In this document: positions 34,659-43,238 of the stretch, in pieces
Layout: the number at the start of each line of letters is the position of its first letter
How positions within the stretch are numbered: the first letter of the stretch is position 1
From: JAJEEA01 sp965243615
GTDB taxonomy: Bacteria; Acidobacteriota; Vicinamibacteria; Vicinamibacterales; UBA8438
Reading direction: 5' to 3'
NCBI GenBank assembly: GCA_965243615.1
Contig: CBDEVO010000003.1
Coordinates: 1,488,001-1,552,000, forward strand
DNA: 64,000 nucleotides
Position numbers and translations under genes: made by a program
The notes under the pieces: generated by a model
Told to the model about the DNA's origin: nothing
Seen by the model: only the letters and a program-made list of their open reading frames with translations
Databases searched by the model: none

Positions 34659-36482
34659 ATGGCAGCGAGCAACCTCGTGCGGGGGCTGGTGACGACCCTC
34701 GCGGCGACCGCTCTCGGCGCGGCGGGCGTCGGCGGGGCCGAGGGGCAGGGTCGGACGACGCGCGGGGCGGCGCCGCCCGACATCACCGCGGGCGGCCAGA
34801 CCAACTGGACGAGCCACAACCTCGACCTCGCCAACAGCCGCTACTCGCAGCTCGACGAGATCGATGCCGGGAACGTCGGGCAACTGACCGAGCTCTGGTC
34901 GGTGGCGGTGCCGGCCGGGGTCAACGTCGGCCAGGTGACGCCGCTCGTCGTCGACGGCCTGATGTACTTCCACGCCGGCGCGAGCGTCGTGGCCGTCGAC
35001 GCGACGACCGGCGAGTCGGTGTGGACGCTCGAGCTCGACGAGGCCCGCCAGAGCCGCTCCCGCGGGCCGACCTGGGCCGAGGGAAAGATCTACGCCTACA
35101 CCGGGCCGAACCTCGTGGCGGCCGACGCCCGCACCGGCGAGCTCGTCGAGTCGTACGGCGACGGCGGGGTGCTCCCGGTCGTCGCCCTCGCCCTGCAGAC
35201 CAAGTACCCCGACGCCTATCCGCCGGATCTCGATCCCCACAACATCGGCTACCGCATCACGAGTGCGCCCGCCTACCACGACGGGACGCTGTACCTGGGC
35301 ACCTCGAACTCCGAGAACCACATCCCCGGCGGCCTCGTCATCGCCACAGACGCCGAGACCGGGGCCATCCGGTGGGTGTTCAACACCATCCCCCAGCGCC
35401 CCCAGGACGACGGCTGGGAGATCACGCGCGACACGTGGGGCGACGGCCAGATGGCCGGCGGCGGGGTGTGGACCCAGCCGGCCATCGACCTCGATCTGGG
35501 CCTCGTCTACTTCAACACCGGCAACCCGTCGCCCGACTACGACGGCTCGGCCCGCCCCGGGGCCAACCTGTTCACCAACGCCACCGTCGCCCTCGACCTC
35601 GAGACGGGGGCGCTGCGCTGGTACTACCAGGCCATCCACCACGACCTGTGGGACTGGGACCACGTCACCGGGCCGGTGCTCTTCGACGTGACCCGGAACG
35701 GCGAGACCGTCAAGGGTGTCGGCGCCGCCGGCAAGAACTGCCTGCTCTATCTCTGGCACCGCGAGACCGGCGTGCCCATCAACCCGATGGTGGAGACGGC
35801 GGTCCCCACCGAGACCGACGTGCCGGGCGAGGTGGTCTACCCGACCCAGCCGATTCCCCACAACGCCCGGGGCATTCCGATGACCCCGTTCTGCGCGACG
35901 TTCGTGCACCTCGACGACCCCGAGCTGCAGGCGCAGACCCGGCAGATCTACACGCCCTACTCCATCAACGAGCACCTCATCGTGGCCCACGGCGGCTCGA
36001 GCTTCGGCTCGCCGGCGTTCAGCCCGCGCACCGGCCTGCTCTACGTCACCGGCAAGAACGCCGCCGTCTCGATGATCGTCAGGCCGCTGGGCGACAGCCT
36101 CCGGCCGGGGCCGCACGGGCTCGGCCACAGCGGCAACTTCGAGGAGATCAGCCGCGTGCCCGCCTTCACGCCGACCACCACCCTGACCGCCTACGAGCCG
36201 GCGAGCGGCGAGGAGGCGTGGCAGCAGGTGTTCCCCGCCCTCACCCACATCGGGGCGAGCGGCAACCTCGCGACGGCCGGCGACCTCGTGTTCCAGGGGG
36301 CCGACGACGGCGCGTTCTACGCGTTCCACGCCGGCACCGGAGAGGAGCTGTTCCGGTACGACGCGCCCCGGCCCATCCGGTCGAGCCCGATGACCTACGC
36401 GGTGAACGGGAGGCAGTACGTGACGGTGATCGCGACCGATACCATCATCACGTTCGCGCTGTCGCCGGGGTCTGCGCCGTAG
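34659..36482 (+). CDS. PQQ-dependent dehydrogenase (quinoprotein beta-propeller)
   Basis: A 607-residue exported quinoprotein dehydrogenase. After an Ala-rich leader (VRGLVTTLAATALGAAGVGGA) the mature part has repeated propeller motifs: LDEIDAGNVGQLTELWSVAV, GASVVAVDATTGESVWTLE, PNLVAADARTGELVESYGDGG, HDLWDWDHVTGPVLFDV, ALTHIGASGNLATAGDLVFQG and GTGEELFRYDA. The adjacent Cys pair found near PQQ in methanol and ethanol dehydrogenases is not seen, so it belongs to a more distant quinoprotein branch. There is no CXXCH domain, so an external acceptor is needed. A GGGAGG ribosome binding site precedes the ATG. Next to pqqB, it is the likely local user of PQQ. Confidence 0.88.
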   Translation: MAASNLVRGLVTTLAATALGAAGVGGAEGQGRTTRGAAPPDITAGGQTNWTSHNLDLANSRYSQLDEIDAGNVGQLTELWSVAVPAGVNVGQVTPLVVDGLMYFHAGASVVAVDATTGESVWTLELDEARQSRSRGPTWAEGKIYAYTGPNLVAADARTGELVESYGDGGVLPVVALALQTKYPDAYPPDLDPHNIGYRITSAPAYHDGTLYLGTSNSENHIPGGLVIATDAETGAIRWVFNTIPQRPQDDGWEITRDTWGDGQMAGGGVWTQPAIDLDLGLVYFNTGNPSPDYDGSARPGANLFTNATVALDLETGALRWYYQAIHHDLWDWDHVTGPVLFDVTRNGETVKGVGAAGKNCLLYLWHRETGVPINPMVETAVPTETDVPGEVVYPTQPIPHNARGIPMTPFCATFVHLDDPELQAQTRQIYTPYSINEHLIVAHGGSSFGSPAFSPRTGLLYVTGKNAAVSMIVRPLGDSLRPGPHGLGHSGNFEEISRVPAFTPTTTLTAYEPASGEEAWQQVFPALTHIGASGNLATAGDLVFQGADDGAFYAFHAGTGEELFRYDAPRPIRSSPMTYAVNGRQYVTVIATDTIITFALSPGSAP

Positions 36483-36486
36483 AGGG

Positions 36487-37278
36487 TTACGCCAGCAGGC
36501 GATCTCTCAAGAAGCCGACGACCCGCCGGATCACGGCCCGCGACGCGTCGCTGTCCTCCAGCACGTCGAAGGCGTGCGGTCCCGTCGGGTGCTCGACGAT
36601 GTCCACATCGAGTGCGCGTGATTCGGCATACCGCGTGAACCGGTCGATGGACGCGTTCACGCCGGGCGTGGCGTCGGCGCCCGCACGGGCGACGAGCAGG
36701 GGCACGCCGGACGGAATGTCGTCGGCCGCCACGTCCGGAACGACGAACTTGAACCGCCGGCCCAGCGCCGCGACCTCGGTCGAGCCCCCGACGTCGAGCA
36801 TGTAGCCGTAGCACAGGGCGGCGCACCGGATCGCGGAATTCGGCGTCCCGCCGAGCACGGCCAGGGCGTTGGGGGCATGGCCCGAGCACGCCCACAGGCC
36901 GAAGCGCCCGGAGTCGATGCCCAGCTCGTCCGCGTGACCGCGGAGGTACGCAAGGACGGCGGGGGCGTCCGCGGCCGGATCGGCGTTGGAGTAGGTCACC
37001 GCCGCGAGGCCGGACGCGGCCAGGAGCCGTGCCCAGGAGCTGAACGGGGCGGTGTCCTTGAAGGCGCACCCGGCGATGGTCCTGAAGCCGGGGTCGGCGA
37101 AGCCGGTCACGAGGACGACGGCGGGAAGCGAGCCCCGCGCATCTGGCGGCCTATAGAGGTCGAAGAGGCGGCCGGCGCCGCCCCAGGGCCGGTCGCGGGT
37201 CACGTCCACGGCCTGGGCGCCGGGCGCGCGCAGCACGACGGAGCTGGCGAACGGATTCGGTGTCGGAGAATCGGGCAT
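36487..37278 (-). CDS. Alpha/beta hydrolase, dienelactone-hydrolase-like
   Basis: A 263-residue alpha/beta hydrolase. The strand-turn segment LPAVVLVTGFADPGF forms the oxyanion region, FGLWACSGHAPNALAV is the nucleophile elbow (with Ser in ACSGH, a departure from GXSXG), and EHPTGPHAFDVLEDSD carries the likely catalytic His. The ATG at 37278 is taken because the longer frame to 37338 would run through a Rho-independent terminator. No ribosome binding site is visible before 37278, so a start slightly inside is possible. It is convergent with the PQQ-dehydrogenase and lies downstream of pqqA. Substrate unknown. Confidence 0.75.
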   Translation of the reverse strand: MPDSPTPNPFASSVVLRAPGAQAVDVTRDRPWGGAGRLFDLYRPPDARGSLPAVVLVTGFADPGFRTIAGCAFKDTAPFSSWARLLAASGLAAVTYSNADPAADAPAVLAYLRGHADELGIDSGRFGLWACSGHAPNALAVLGGTPNSAIRCAALCYGYMLDVGGSTEVAALGRRFKFVVPDVAADDIPSGVPLLVARAGADATPGVNASIDRFTRYAESRALDVDIVEHPTGPHAFDVLEDSDASRAVIRRVVGFLRDRLLA

Positions 37279-37282
37279 GTAC

Positions 37283-37320
37283 AAAAAAACGCGCGTGCGC
37301 GGCAGAGCCGCACACGCGCG
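37283..37320 (-). terminator. Rho-independent terminator of pqqA
   Basis: Arms 37307-37320 and 37290-37303 pair at 13 of 14 positions around a three-base loop and are followed on the minus strand by seven T (37289-37283). It lies about 100 bases after the pqqA stop and immediately before the hydrolase start, so it should separate pqqA from the hydrolase. Confidence 0.85.
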
Positions 37321-37386
37321 AGCAGAACCGGGGAACACGACATCCCTGGCTCGAAACCAGAGCCCGTATACCCCAAGACGCGAACG

Positions 37387-37408
37387 GGAGCGCCCTGTGG
37401 GGCGCTCC
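37387..37408 (-). terminator. Hairpin right after pqqA
   Basis: Perfect nine-base arms (37387-37395 and 37400-37408) with a four-base loop start nine bases after the pqqA stop. Without a T-run it is more likely a 3' stabilising hairpin or processing site than a terminator. Confidence 0.5.
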
Positions 37409-37416
37409 GGCCCGGT

Positions 37417-37491
37417 CTAGCGAGCGGTGACGTAGAGAGTCACTTCCATGTTGAGGGCGATCTCTCTGATCTCGGGCTTCGTCCAGGTCAT
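37417..37491 (-). CDS. pqqA: PQQ precursor peptide PqqA (24 residues)
   Basis: A 24-residue peptide that begins MTWTKPEIREIA and holds EVTLY, giving the Glu-x-x-x-Tyr pair (residues 16 and 20) that PqqE crosslinks to form PQQ. Length and N-terminal W-T-K-P are as in known PqqA peptides. AAGGAG sits nine bases before the ATG, a -10/-35 pair lies upstream, and a hairpin and a strong terminator lie downstream. It is therefore a monocistronic unit, suited to the high expression a substrate peptide needs. It is divergent from pqqC and 4 kb from pqqD/pqqE. Confidence 0.93.
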   Translation of the reverse strand: MTWTKPEIREIALNMEVTLYVTAR

Positions 37492-37533
37492 GTTCTCGCT
37501 CCTTCTGTCGAAAAAGGTCAACCGGAAAGCCCG

Positions 37534-37562
37534 ACTATACACAGCCCGACGGGGCTGCGCAA
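37534..37562 (-). promoter_or_regulatory. Promoter of pqqA
   Basis: On the minus strand, TTGCGC (37562-37557) and TATAGT (37539-37534) are spaced by 17 bases. The expected transcript start is about 35 bases before the pqqA ATG. Confidence 0.6.
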
Positions 37563-37649
37563 GAAAAAAATGCGGGGGCCGCCCGGAGACAGCCCCGGGC
37601 GGATCGTGCTAGCCTGACGCCACCAGCGGAAACCCGGGAGGCCGAGCAG

Positions 37650-38378
37650 GTGAGCGACGTGGAGCGAGCGCCGTGGTCGCGCGAGGAGTTCGAGCAGAAG
37701 CTGCGCGCGAAGGAGAAGTACTATCACGTGAACCACGAGTTCCACGTCCGGATGCACGCCGGCGAGCTCGACCGGCCGGCTATCCAGGGGTGGGTGGCGA
37801 ACCGCTTCTACTACCAGGTCTCGATTCCCGTCAAGGACGCGGCGCTGATGTCGAACTGCCCGGACCGCGAGGTCCGGCGCGAGTGGGTCAAGCGCATCGT
37901 CGACCACGACGGGACCGGCGGCGCCGAGGGCGGCATCGAGGCGTGGCTGGAGCTCGGCGAGGCGGTCGGTCTTTCGCGCGACGACCTGTGGGCCCAGAAG
38001 CACCTGCTGCCGGGGGTGAAGTTCGCCATCGACGCCTACGTGGACTTCGCGCGGCGGCAGCCGTGGCAGGTCGGGGCGGGGTCGTCGCTGACCGAGCTCT
38101 TCGCCCCGAAGATCCACCAGCGGAGGCTCGACAACTGGCCGCAGCACTACCCGTGGATCTCCGAGCAGGGTTACAACTACTTCCGCAAGCGGCTCTCCGA
38201 GGCCCGACGCGACGTCGTGCACGGCCTGAACATCACCCTCGACTACTGCCGGACCCGCGAGCAGCAGGAGGCGATGCTCGACGTGCTGCAGTTCAAGCTC
38301 GACGTGCTGTGGACCATGCTGGACTGCATGTGGATGGCCTACGTCGAGCACCGGCCGCCCTACCACAACGTCGAGTGA
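37650..38378 (+). CDS. pqqC: Pyrroloquinoline-quinone synthase PqqC
   Basis: PqqC carries out the final ring closure and oxidation of PQQ without a metal. The 242-residue helical protein has the conserved YYHVNHEFHVRMHAGEL, WVANRFYYQVSIPVKDAALM, RIVDHDG, HLLPGVKFAIDAYVDF, SLTELFAP, YNYFRKRLSEARRDVVHGL and the C-terminal LWTMLDCMWMAY. The start is a GTG with GGGAGG nine bases upstream. It overlaps the next glycosyltransferase gene by four bases (GTGA), an unusual partner for a pqq gene. Confidence 0.95.
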   Translation: MSDVERAPWSREEFEQKLRAKEKYYHVNHEFHVRMHAGELDRPAIQGWVANRFYYQVSIPVKDAALMSNCPDREVRREWVKRIVDHDGTGGAEGGIEAWLELGEAVGLSRDDLWAQKHLLPGVKFAIDAYVDFARRQPWQVGAGSSLTELFAPKIHQRRLDNWPQHYPWISEQGYNYFRKRLSEARRDVVHGLNITLDYCRTREQQEAMLDVLQFKLDVLWTMLDCMWMAYVEHRPPYHNVE

Positions 38379-39172
38379 CGCGATTGGAACCAGCCGACGG
38401 CGTCCTGCCGCTCTCGCTGATCGTCCTCACGAGGAACGAGGAGGCGGCCATCGGCCGCTGCCTCGACAGCGTCCCCTTCGCGGCCGAGAAGATCGTCATC
38501 GACTCGGGCAGCACCGACCGAACGGCAGAGGTGGCGGCGGCGCACGGCGCGACCGTGATCGACCGCGAGTGGCTGGGCTTCGGGCCCATGCGGCAGCGGG
38601 CCGAGGAGGACGCCGCGCATGAATGGGTCCTGATGCTCGACGCCGACGAGTGGATGAGCGACGAGCTGCAGCGGCAGTGCCGCGACGAGCTGCCGGGGTT
38701 GCTGGAGCGGGCCGACGCGGTGCAGCTCTCGCGCCGCACCCGCTACTGCGGCCGGACGATGAACCACTACCGCCCGTTCGCGCGCGACCACATCTGGCGC
38801 TGCTACCGGAAGGGCCGCGCCGCCTGGACCTCCGACCAGGTGCACGAGCGCCTGCGGCCGGCCCCGGGCTGCCGCACCCACCGCCTGACCGCCCCCCTCG
38901 TCCACGACAGCTACGCCAGCGTCGCCCATCATCAGGAGAAGGCCTGCCGCTATATCGACCTGTGGGCCCGGCAGGCGTTCGAGCGGGGGAGGAAGCCGAG
39001 GCTGCTGGGGACGTTCCTGTCGCTGCCCGCCTACCTGGTCCGCGACCTCGTGCTCCGCCGGGGCGTCCTCGACGGCTGGCCGGGCGTCATCGCGGCCTGG
39101 ATCACCGTCCACAGCACGGTGATGAAGCGCCTGCGGCTCTACGAGCTCTACCGGGACGCGGGCCGTTCATGA
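38375..39172 (+). CDS. Glycosyltransferase family 2 (WaaE/KdtX-like)
   Basis: A 265-residue GT-A fold glycosyltransferase. The nucleotide-binding N-terminus is LPLSLIVLTRNEEAAIGRCLDSV, followed by KIVIDSGSTDRTAEVA, and the DXD-like metal site is in WVLMLDADEWMSDEL. The middle and C-terminal part (RRTRYCGRTMNHYRPFARDHIWRCYRK) matches the WaaE-type lipopolysaccharide core glucosyltransferase branch. The GTG start overlaps the pqqC stop; it overlaps the next glycosyltransferase by four bases. A role in cell-surface glycan or lipopolysaccharide core assembly is inferred. Confidence 0.85.
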   Translation: MTRLEPADGVLPLSLIVLTRNEEAAIGRCLDSVPFAAEKIVIDSGSTDRTAEVAAAHGATVIDREWLGFGPMRQRAEEDAAHEWVLMLDADEWMSDELQRQCRDELPGLLERADAVQLSRRTRYCGRTMNHYRPFARDHIWRCYRKGRAAWTSDQVHERLRPAPGCRTHRLTAPLVHDSYASVAHHQEKACRYIDLWARQAFERGRKPRLLGTFLSLPAYLVRDLVLRRGVLDGWPGVIAAWITVHSTVMKRLRLYELYRDAGRS

Positions 39173-40005
39173 CCACGGTCTCCGTCGTCGTCGCCACCTA
39201 CAACTGGCCGGCCGCCCTCGACGCCTGCCTCCACGCCCTGCGCCGGCAGACCGAGGTCCCGCTGGAGATCATCGTCGCCGACGACGGCAGCGGGCCCGAC
39301 ACCCGCGCCGTCGTCGAGCGGCACCAGGCGGCCGGGCCGTGCCCGCTGCGCCACACCTGGCACCCCGACGAGGGGTTCCGGCTGGGCGGCATCCGCAACA
39401 AGGCGATGGCCCGGGCCGCCGGCGACTACGTCGTGAGCCTCGACGGCGACATGGTGTGCCACCCGCGTTGCGTCGAGGACCACGGCCGCCTGCGCGATGC
39501 GGGCTGCTTCTGCCAGGGGTCGCGCATTCCCCTGGGGCCGCGGGCGAGCGCGGCCATGACCGCGCGGCCCGGCTGGTGGCCCTCGGTGTTCAGCCGCGGC
39601 GTCCGGCGCCGGGCGAGGTTCGCGCGCCTGCCGGCCGCGGCGGCACGGCTGATCAACCCCCCGCACCGCGACCCGATGACGGTGCGCGGCTGCCACCAGG
39701 GCTTCTGGCGCCGGGACCTGCTGGCCGTCAACGGCTTCAACGAGGCGATGTGGGGCTGGGGGCGCGAGGACAACGAGCTGGCGGTGCGGCTCGGCAACCA
39801 CGGGCGCCTGCGCCGCAACCTGCGGGGGGTGGCCCTGGCCTGCCATCTTCACCACGGCGAGGGGGACCGGAGCCGGGTCGGCGAGAACGAGCGCATCCTG
39901 CGCGAGACCATCGACGCCGGCCGGGTGCGGTGCGAGCGCGGCATCGACCAGTGGGTGGGCGACCCCGAGGCCTGGGACTACCGCGCCCAGCATCCGGGCG
40001 GATGA
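39169..40005 (+). CDS. Glycosyltransferase family 2 with galactosyltransferase-type C-terminus
   Basis: A 278-residue GT-A enzyme with VSVVVATYNWPAALDACLHAL, IIVADDGSGPDTRAVV and the metal site YVVSLDGDMVCHPR. The C-terminal CHQGFWRRDLLAVNGFNEAMWGWGREDNELAVRL is the pattern of the glyco_transf_7C/chondroitin-synthase-like branch. It overlaps the upstream glycosyltransferase by four bases, so the two are probably co-expressed for surface polysaccharide synthesis. It ends four bases from the convergent MATE gene. Confidence 0.88.
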   Translation: MTTVSVVVATYNWPAALDACLHALRRQTEVPLEIIVADDGSGPDTRAVVERHQAAGPCPLRHTWHPDEGFRLGGIRNKAMARAAGDYVVSLDGDMVCHPRCVEDHGRLRDAGCFCQGSRIPLGPRASAAMTARPGWWPSVFSRGVRRRARFARLPAAAARLINPPHRDPMTVRGCHQGFWRRDLLAVNGFNEAMWGWGREDNELAVRLGNHGRLRRNLRGVALACHLHHGEGDRSRVGENERILRETIDAGRVRCERGIDQWVGDPEAWDYRAQHPGG

Positions 40006-40009
40006 TGTG

Positions 40010-41389
40010 TCAGGTCCGGTGCCGCTGCTTCCAGCGCCCTGACCGGAAAAGCCGTTGCATCAGGAAGAACTGGACGAGGGGCGCCGCTACCCACGCCAGC
40101 AGCGGCCCCTCCGGCTCCCAGCCGAACGCCACCACCGCTGCGAACGTCAGCGACAGCAGCAGCCCCCACTGCGTGATCATCGTGTAGGTCAGGATCGGTT
40201 TGGTGTCCCCGGCCCCGGTCAGCGCGCCCTGGACGCAGATGCTCACCGAGCTGAAGAACTGCGCCACCGCGAACCACCGCAGCACCGTCGCGGCCAGCGG
40301 CACGACCTCGGGGTCGGCGATGAACAGGGCCGCGAGGGGCCGCGCGAACGCGAACGTCAGGGCCACCACCCCGGCCATGATCAGCGACAGGAGCCGCACG
40401 CTGCGGCGGCCCAGCGCCTCGGCCCGGTCGAGTTGCCCGGCCCCGATGGCCTGGCCCACGAGGGTGGTGGTGGCGATCTGGAACGCCAGGGCCGGCAGCA
40501 CGCTGACCAGCCGCACCTGCATCCCGATGCCGGCCGCCGCGTGCATCGACGCCCCGAGGGCGCCGGCCCCCAGCAGGCCCAGGTACACGACCCGGGCGCC
40601 GTTGCGCGCGACGCTGGACAGGGCGGGCGGCATCCCGATGCTCAGCATGCGCCGGATCAGCGGCCAGTCCAGACCCAGCAACGGCCGGAAGCGGACCCGG
40701 CCGTGCCGCGTGCCGCGGGTCAGGAGGACCAGATAGAGGCCGGCGCCGATGGCCCGCGCCATGACCGTCCCCACCGCCGCGCCGGCGACTCCCATCGGCG
40801 CCCAGGGCCCGGCCCCGAAGATGAACATGTAGTTCAGGGCGACGTTCAGCACCGCGACGGCGCTGGCGAGCTTGAGCGGCGTCATCGCGTCGCCGCTGCC
40901 GCGGAAGATCGCGGCGGGGATGACCGTGCCCCACAGGAACACCGTCCCGAGGAAGTAGATGTGCAGGTAGGGGACCGCGTGGGCGAGGGCCGTCTCGTCG
41001 GCCTGCATCGCGACGAGGAGGGGTCGGCTCAGCAGGTAGCCCGCCAGCGTGATGGGAGGGCCCAGCACCAGCACGAGGCGCGTGCCCTGGTGCATCACGC
41101 CCTCGACCTGCCGCCGGTCGCCGGCCCCCGCGCCTTGGCTGACGAGGGCGATGACCCCGGTGGCGACGGCCAGCGCCGACGCCTCGACGAGGAACGCGAT
41201 CTGGCGGGTCAGCCCGATCGCCGCCGTCGCCTCGAACCCGAGCCCCCGCACCATCAGCAGGTCGGCCACCCCGAGGCTCAGCTCGAGCACGTTGTAGAGC
41301 AGCGTCGGCCACGCGAGGGCCCAGATGCGGCGGTACATGGCCGACTCGGGGGCGGCGGGGGGAGCGGGACCCGGACGGTCAGGCGACAC
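40010..41389 (-). CDS. MATE family efflux transporter
   Basis: A 459-residue inner-membrane exporter of the MATE family, which uses H+ or Na+ gradients to expel drugs or metabolites. About twelve hydrophobic helices are visible in two homologous halves. Family-like segments are WALAWPTLLYNVLELSLGVADLLMV near the N-terminus and MQADETALAHAVPYLHIYFLGTVF. The GTG at 41389 follows AAGGAG at four bases and is preferred over the ATG at 41338. It is convergent with the glycosyltransferases. Confidence 0.9.
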   Translation of the reverse strand: MSPDRPGPAPPAAPESAMYRRIWALAWPTLLYNVLELSLGVADLLMVRGLGFEATAAIGLTRQIAFLVEASALAVATGVIALVSQGAGAGDRRQVEGVMHQGTRLVLVLGPPITLAGYLLSRPLLVAMQADETALAHAVPYLHIYFLGTVFLWGTVIPAAIFRGSGDAMTPLKLASAVAVLNVALNYMFIFGAGPWAPMGVAGAAVGTVMARAIGAGLYLVLLTRGTRHGRVRFRPLLGLDWPLIRRMLSIGMPPALSSVARNGARVVYLGLLGAGALGASMHAAAGIGMQVRLVSVLPALAFQIATTTLVGQAIGAGQLDRAEALGRRSVRLLSLIMAGVVALTFAFARPLAALFIADPEVVPLAATVLRWFAVAQFFSSVSICVQGALTGAGDTKPILTYTMITQWGLLLSLTFAAVVAFGWEPEGPLLAWVAAPLVQFFLMQRLFRSGRWKQRHRT

Positions 41390-41515
41390 GGTTCTCCTTC
41401 ATGCGGTCATCGCCCGCTCCGACGGGCTCCGTCGTGCCCATTGAGGTCTGGCAACAGAGCGAACGGCAGATCCTACTCCACCCGGTTCGGCACATAATCT
41501 CAACGCTTCTTCTCC

Positions 41516-43024
41516 ATGACCGCCGCCAAGCCTGCGCCTGCGTCTCCCCACTCTCCGCCGTCGGCGCTGGCGCGCGCGGCGGCAGACCGCACGGTCACCA
41601 ACTACTTCGACGCCGTCGTCGACACCCTGGCCGACCTGGTGGCTTTCCGCACCGTTATCGAGAACGGGGTGCCCAACGCCCGGAATCCCGAGTTCGTCCG
41701 GCTCAAGGCCTATCTGGCCGACGCCGCGGCCCGCCTGGGGCTCGACTTCGAGGACCACGGGGCGGCCCTGGTGCTGGGGCTCGGCCGGTCGACTGACCGC
41801 CTCGGCCTGCTGACGCACGCGGACGTGCGGCCGGCCGACGCGGCGGCCTGGCAGACCGATCCGTTCACCCTCGACCGCGATGCCGAGCCCGGGCGTCTGC
41901 TCGGCCGCGGGGTCGAGGACGACAAGGCGGCCGTCGCCGCGGCGCTCTACGCCCTGAAGGCGCTGCGGGACGAGGGCCTGCCGGCTCGCCGCCGGGTCGA
42001 GCTGATCGTCTCGCTGCACGAGGAGTCCGACTGGACCCCGTTCCGCGAGTTCCTCGCCGGCTGGACGCCGCCGCCGCTCAACATCGCGCTCGACGCCCTC
42101 TACCCGGTGGTAACCGGCGAGTTCGGCGCCGGCGCGATCCGCGTCACCCTGCGCGACGGCGGGCCGTCCGCCTCTCCGAGAGAGCCGCGGCTCGTGTCGT
42201 TCACCGGCGGCGGCTATCTCTCGCAGGTACCCGGTTCTGCCGAGGCGGTCGTCGCCGGCGCCGACGAGACCCTCGCGGCCGCCCTCGCTCGGGACGCGGC
42301 CGAGGCCGGGGCTGGCTGGTTCGAGGTCGATCGGGGCGTCGCCGCCGGGGGGACGGATGCGGAAGGCGACACCGTCCGCATCCGTTCCCGCGGCGTCGCC
42401 GCCCACTCGTCCGCGCCGTGGACGGGCCGCAACGCCATCATCCAGCTCGCCGCTCTTCTCGGCCGCCACCCGTGGCCGCCGACGGCGGCCTGCACGATGG
42501 TGCGCTTCGTCAACGACATGGTCGGCGCTGGGCACCACGCCGAGCGCTTCGGCGACCTCGCCTACGCCCACGAGGTCATGGGCCGGCTCACGCTGACGCT
42601 CGCGACGGTGACCCCGGCCGACGGCGGTGGGCTGGTCGCGGCCATCAATATCCGCCGCCCCGCCGGCCGGACGGGGCCGGAGGTGGAGCAGACCATCCGA
42701 GCCGCCCTCGACGCCTGGCGGCGGCAGACCGGCCTGCCGCTCGAGTGCGCCACCGACATCGGCGACCCCTACTACGTCGAGTCGCCCCCGCACGTCCCGG
42801 TCCTGCTCGACGTCTTCCGCCACTACACCGGCCGGCCCGCGCCGGGGCCCATCTCGGTGGGCGGCGGCACCCAGGCCCGGCTGCTGCCCAACGGCGTCAA
42901 CTTCGGTCCCGCCATGCCCGACGAGCCCTACACCGGCCACAGCGACCACGAGTTCATGACCGTCGACCGCCTGCGGCTGAACCTGCGGATGTACACCGCC
43001 GCCCTCGTCGACCTGGCGGGGTAG
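41516..43024 (+). CDS. M20 family metallopeptidase (dipeptidase/PepV-like)
   Basis: A 502-residue di-zinc peptidase. The first ligand is His101 in LLTHADVRP, the bridging Asp is in GRGVEDDKAAV (residues 131-140), and the general base and ligand Glu are in SLHEESDW (169-170). The C-terminal His ligand is in YTGHSDHEFM. A dimerisation domain lies between. The shape matches PepV/carnosinase-type dipeptidases, and the long insert between ligands 3 and 4 matches too. No signal peptide, so cytoplasmic. The start ATG has no clear ribosome binding site; a CATAAT lies about 20 bases upstream. Confidence 0.88.
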   Translation: MTAAKPAPASPHSPPSALARAAADRTVTNYFDAVVDTLADLVAFRTVIENGVPNARNPEFVRLKAYLADAAARLGLDFEDHGAALVLGLGRSTDRLGLLTHADVRPADAAAWQTDPFTLDRDAEPGRLLGRGVEDDKAAVAAALYALKALRDEGLPARRRVELIVSLHEESDWTPFREFLAGWTPPPLNIALDALYPVVTGEFGAGAIRVTLRDGGPSASPREPRLVSFTGGGYLSQVPGSAEAVVAGADETLAAALARDAAEAGAGWFEVDRGVAAGGTDAEGDTVRIRSRGVAAHSSAPWTGRNAIIQLAALLGRHPWPPTAACTMVRFVNDMVGAGHHAERFGDLAYAHEVMGRLTLTLATVTPADGGGLVAAINIRRPAGRTGPEVEQTIRAALDAWRRQTGLPLECATDIGDPYYVESPPHVPVLLDVFRHYTGRPAPGPISVGGGTQARLLPNGVNFGPAMPDEPYTGHSDHEFMTVDRLRLNLRMYTAALVDLAG

Positions 43025-43238
43025 CGGCGCGTGCCGGCGAGACTCGGAATCCTGGAGCGCCGGCTGACCGGCTGGCGGAGCCCAGGCGCCGGCTCCGCGC
43101 AAGCCGCCAATCGGGGCACCGCGTGGGACGTTGATGGCGTCGGCCGGAGGACCTTCCCCCGCGGGGTGGGGCACCGCCCGCGAGTTGACGCCCCGGAAGC
43201 CCGGTTGCTACGCTGTCTCGTTTGGGAGAGTCGAAGCG

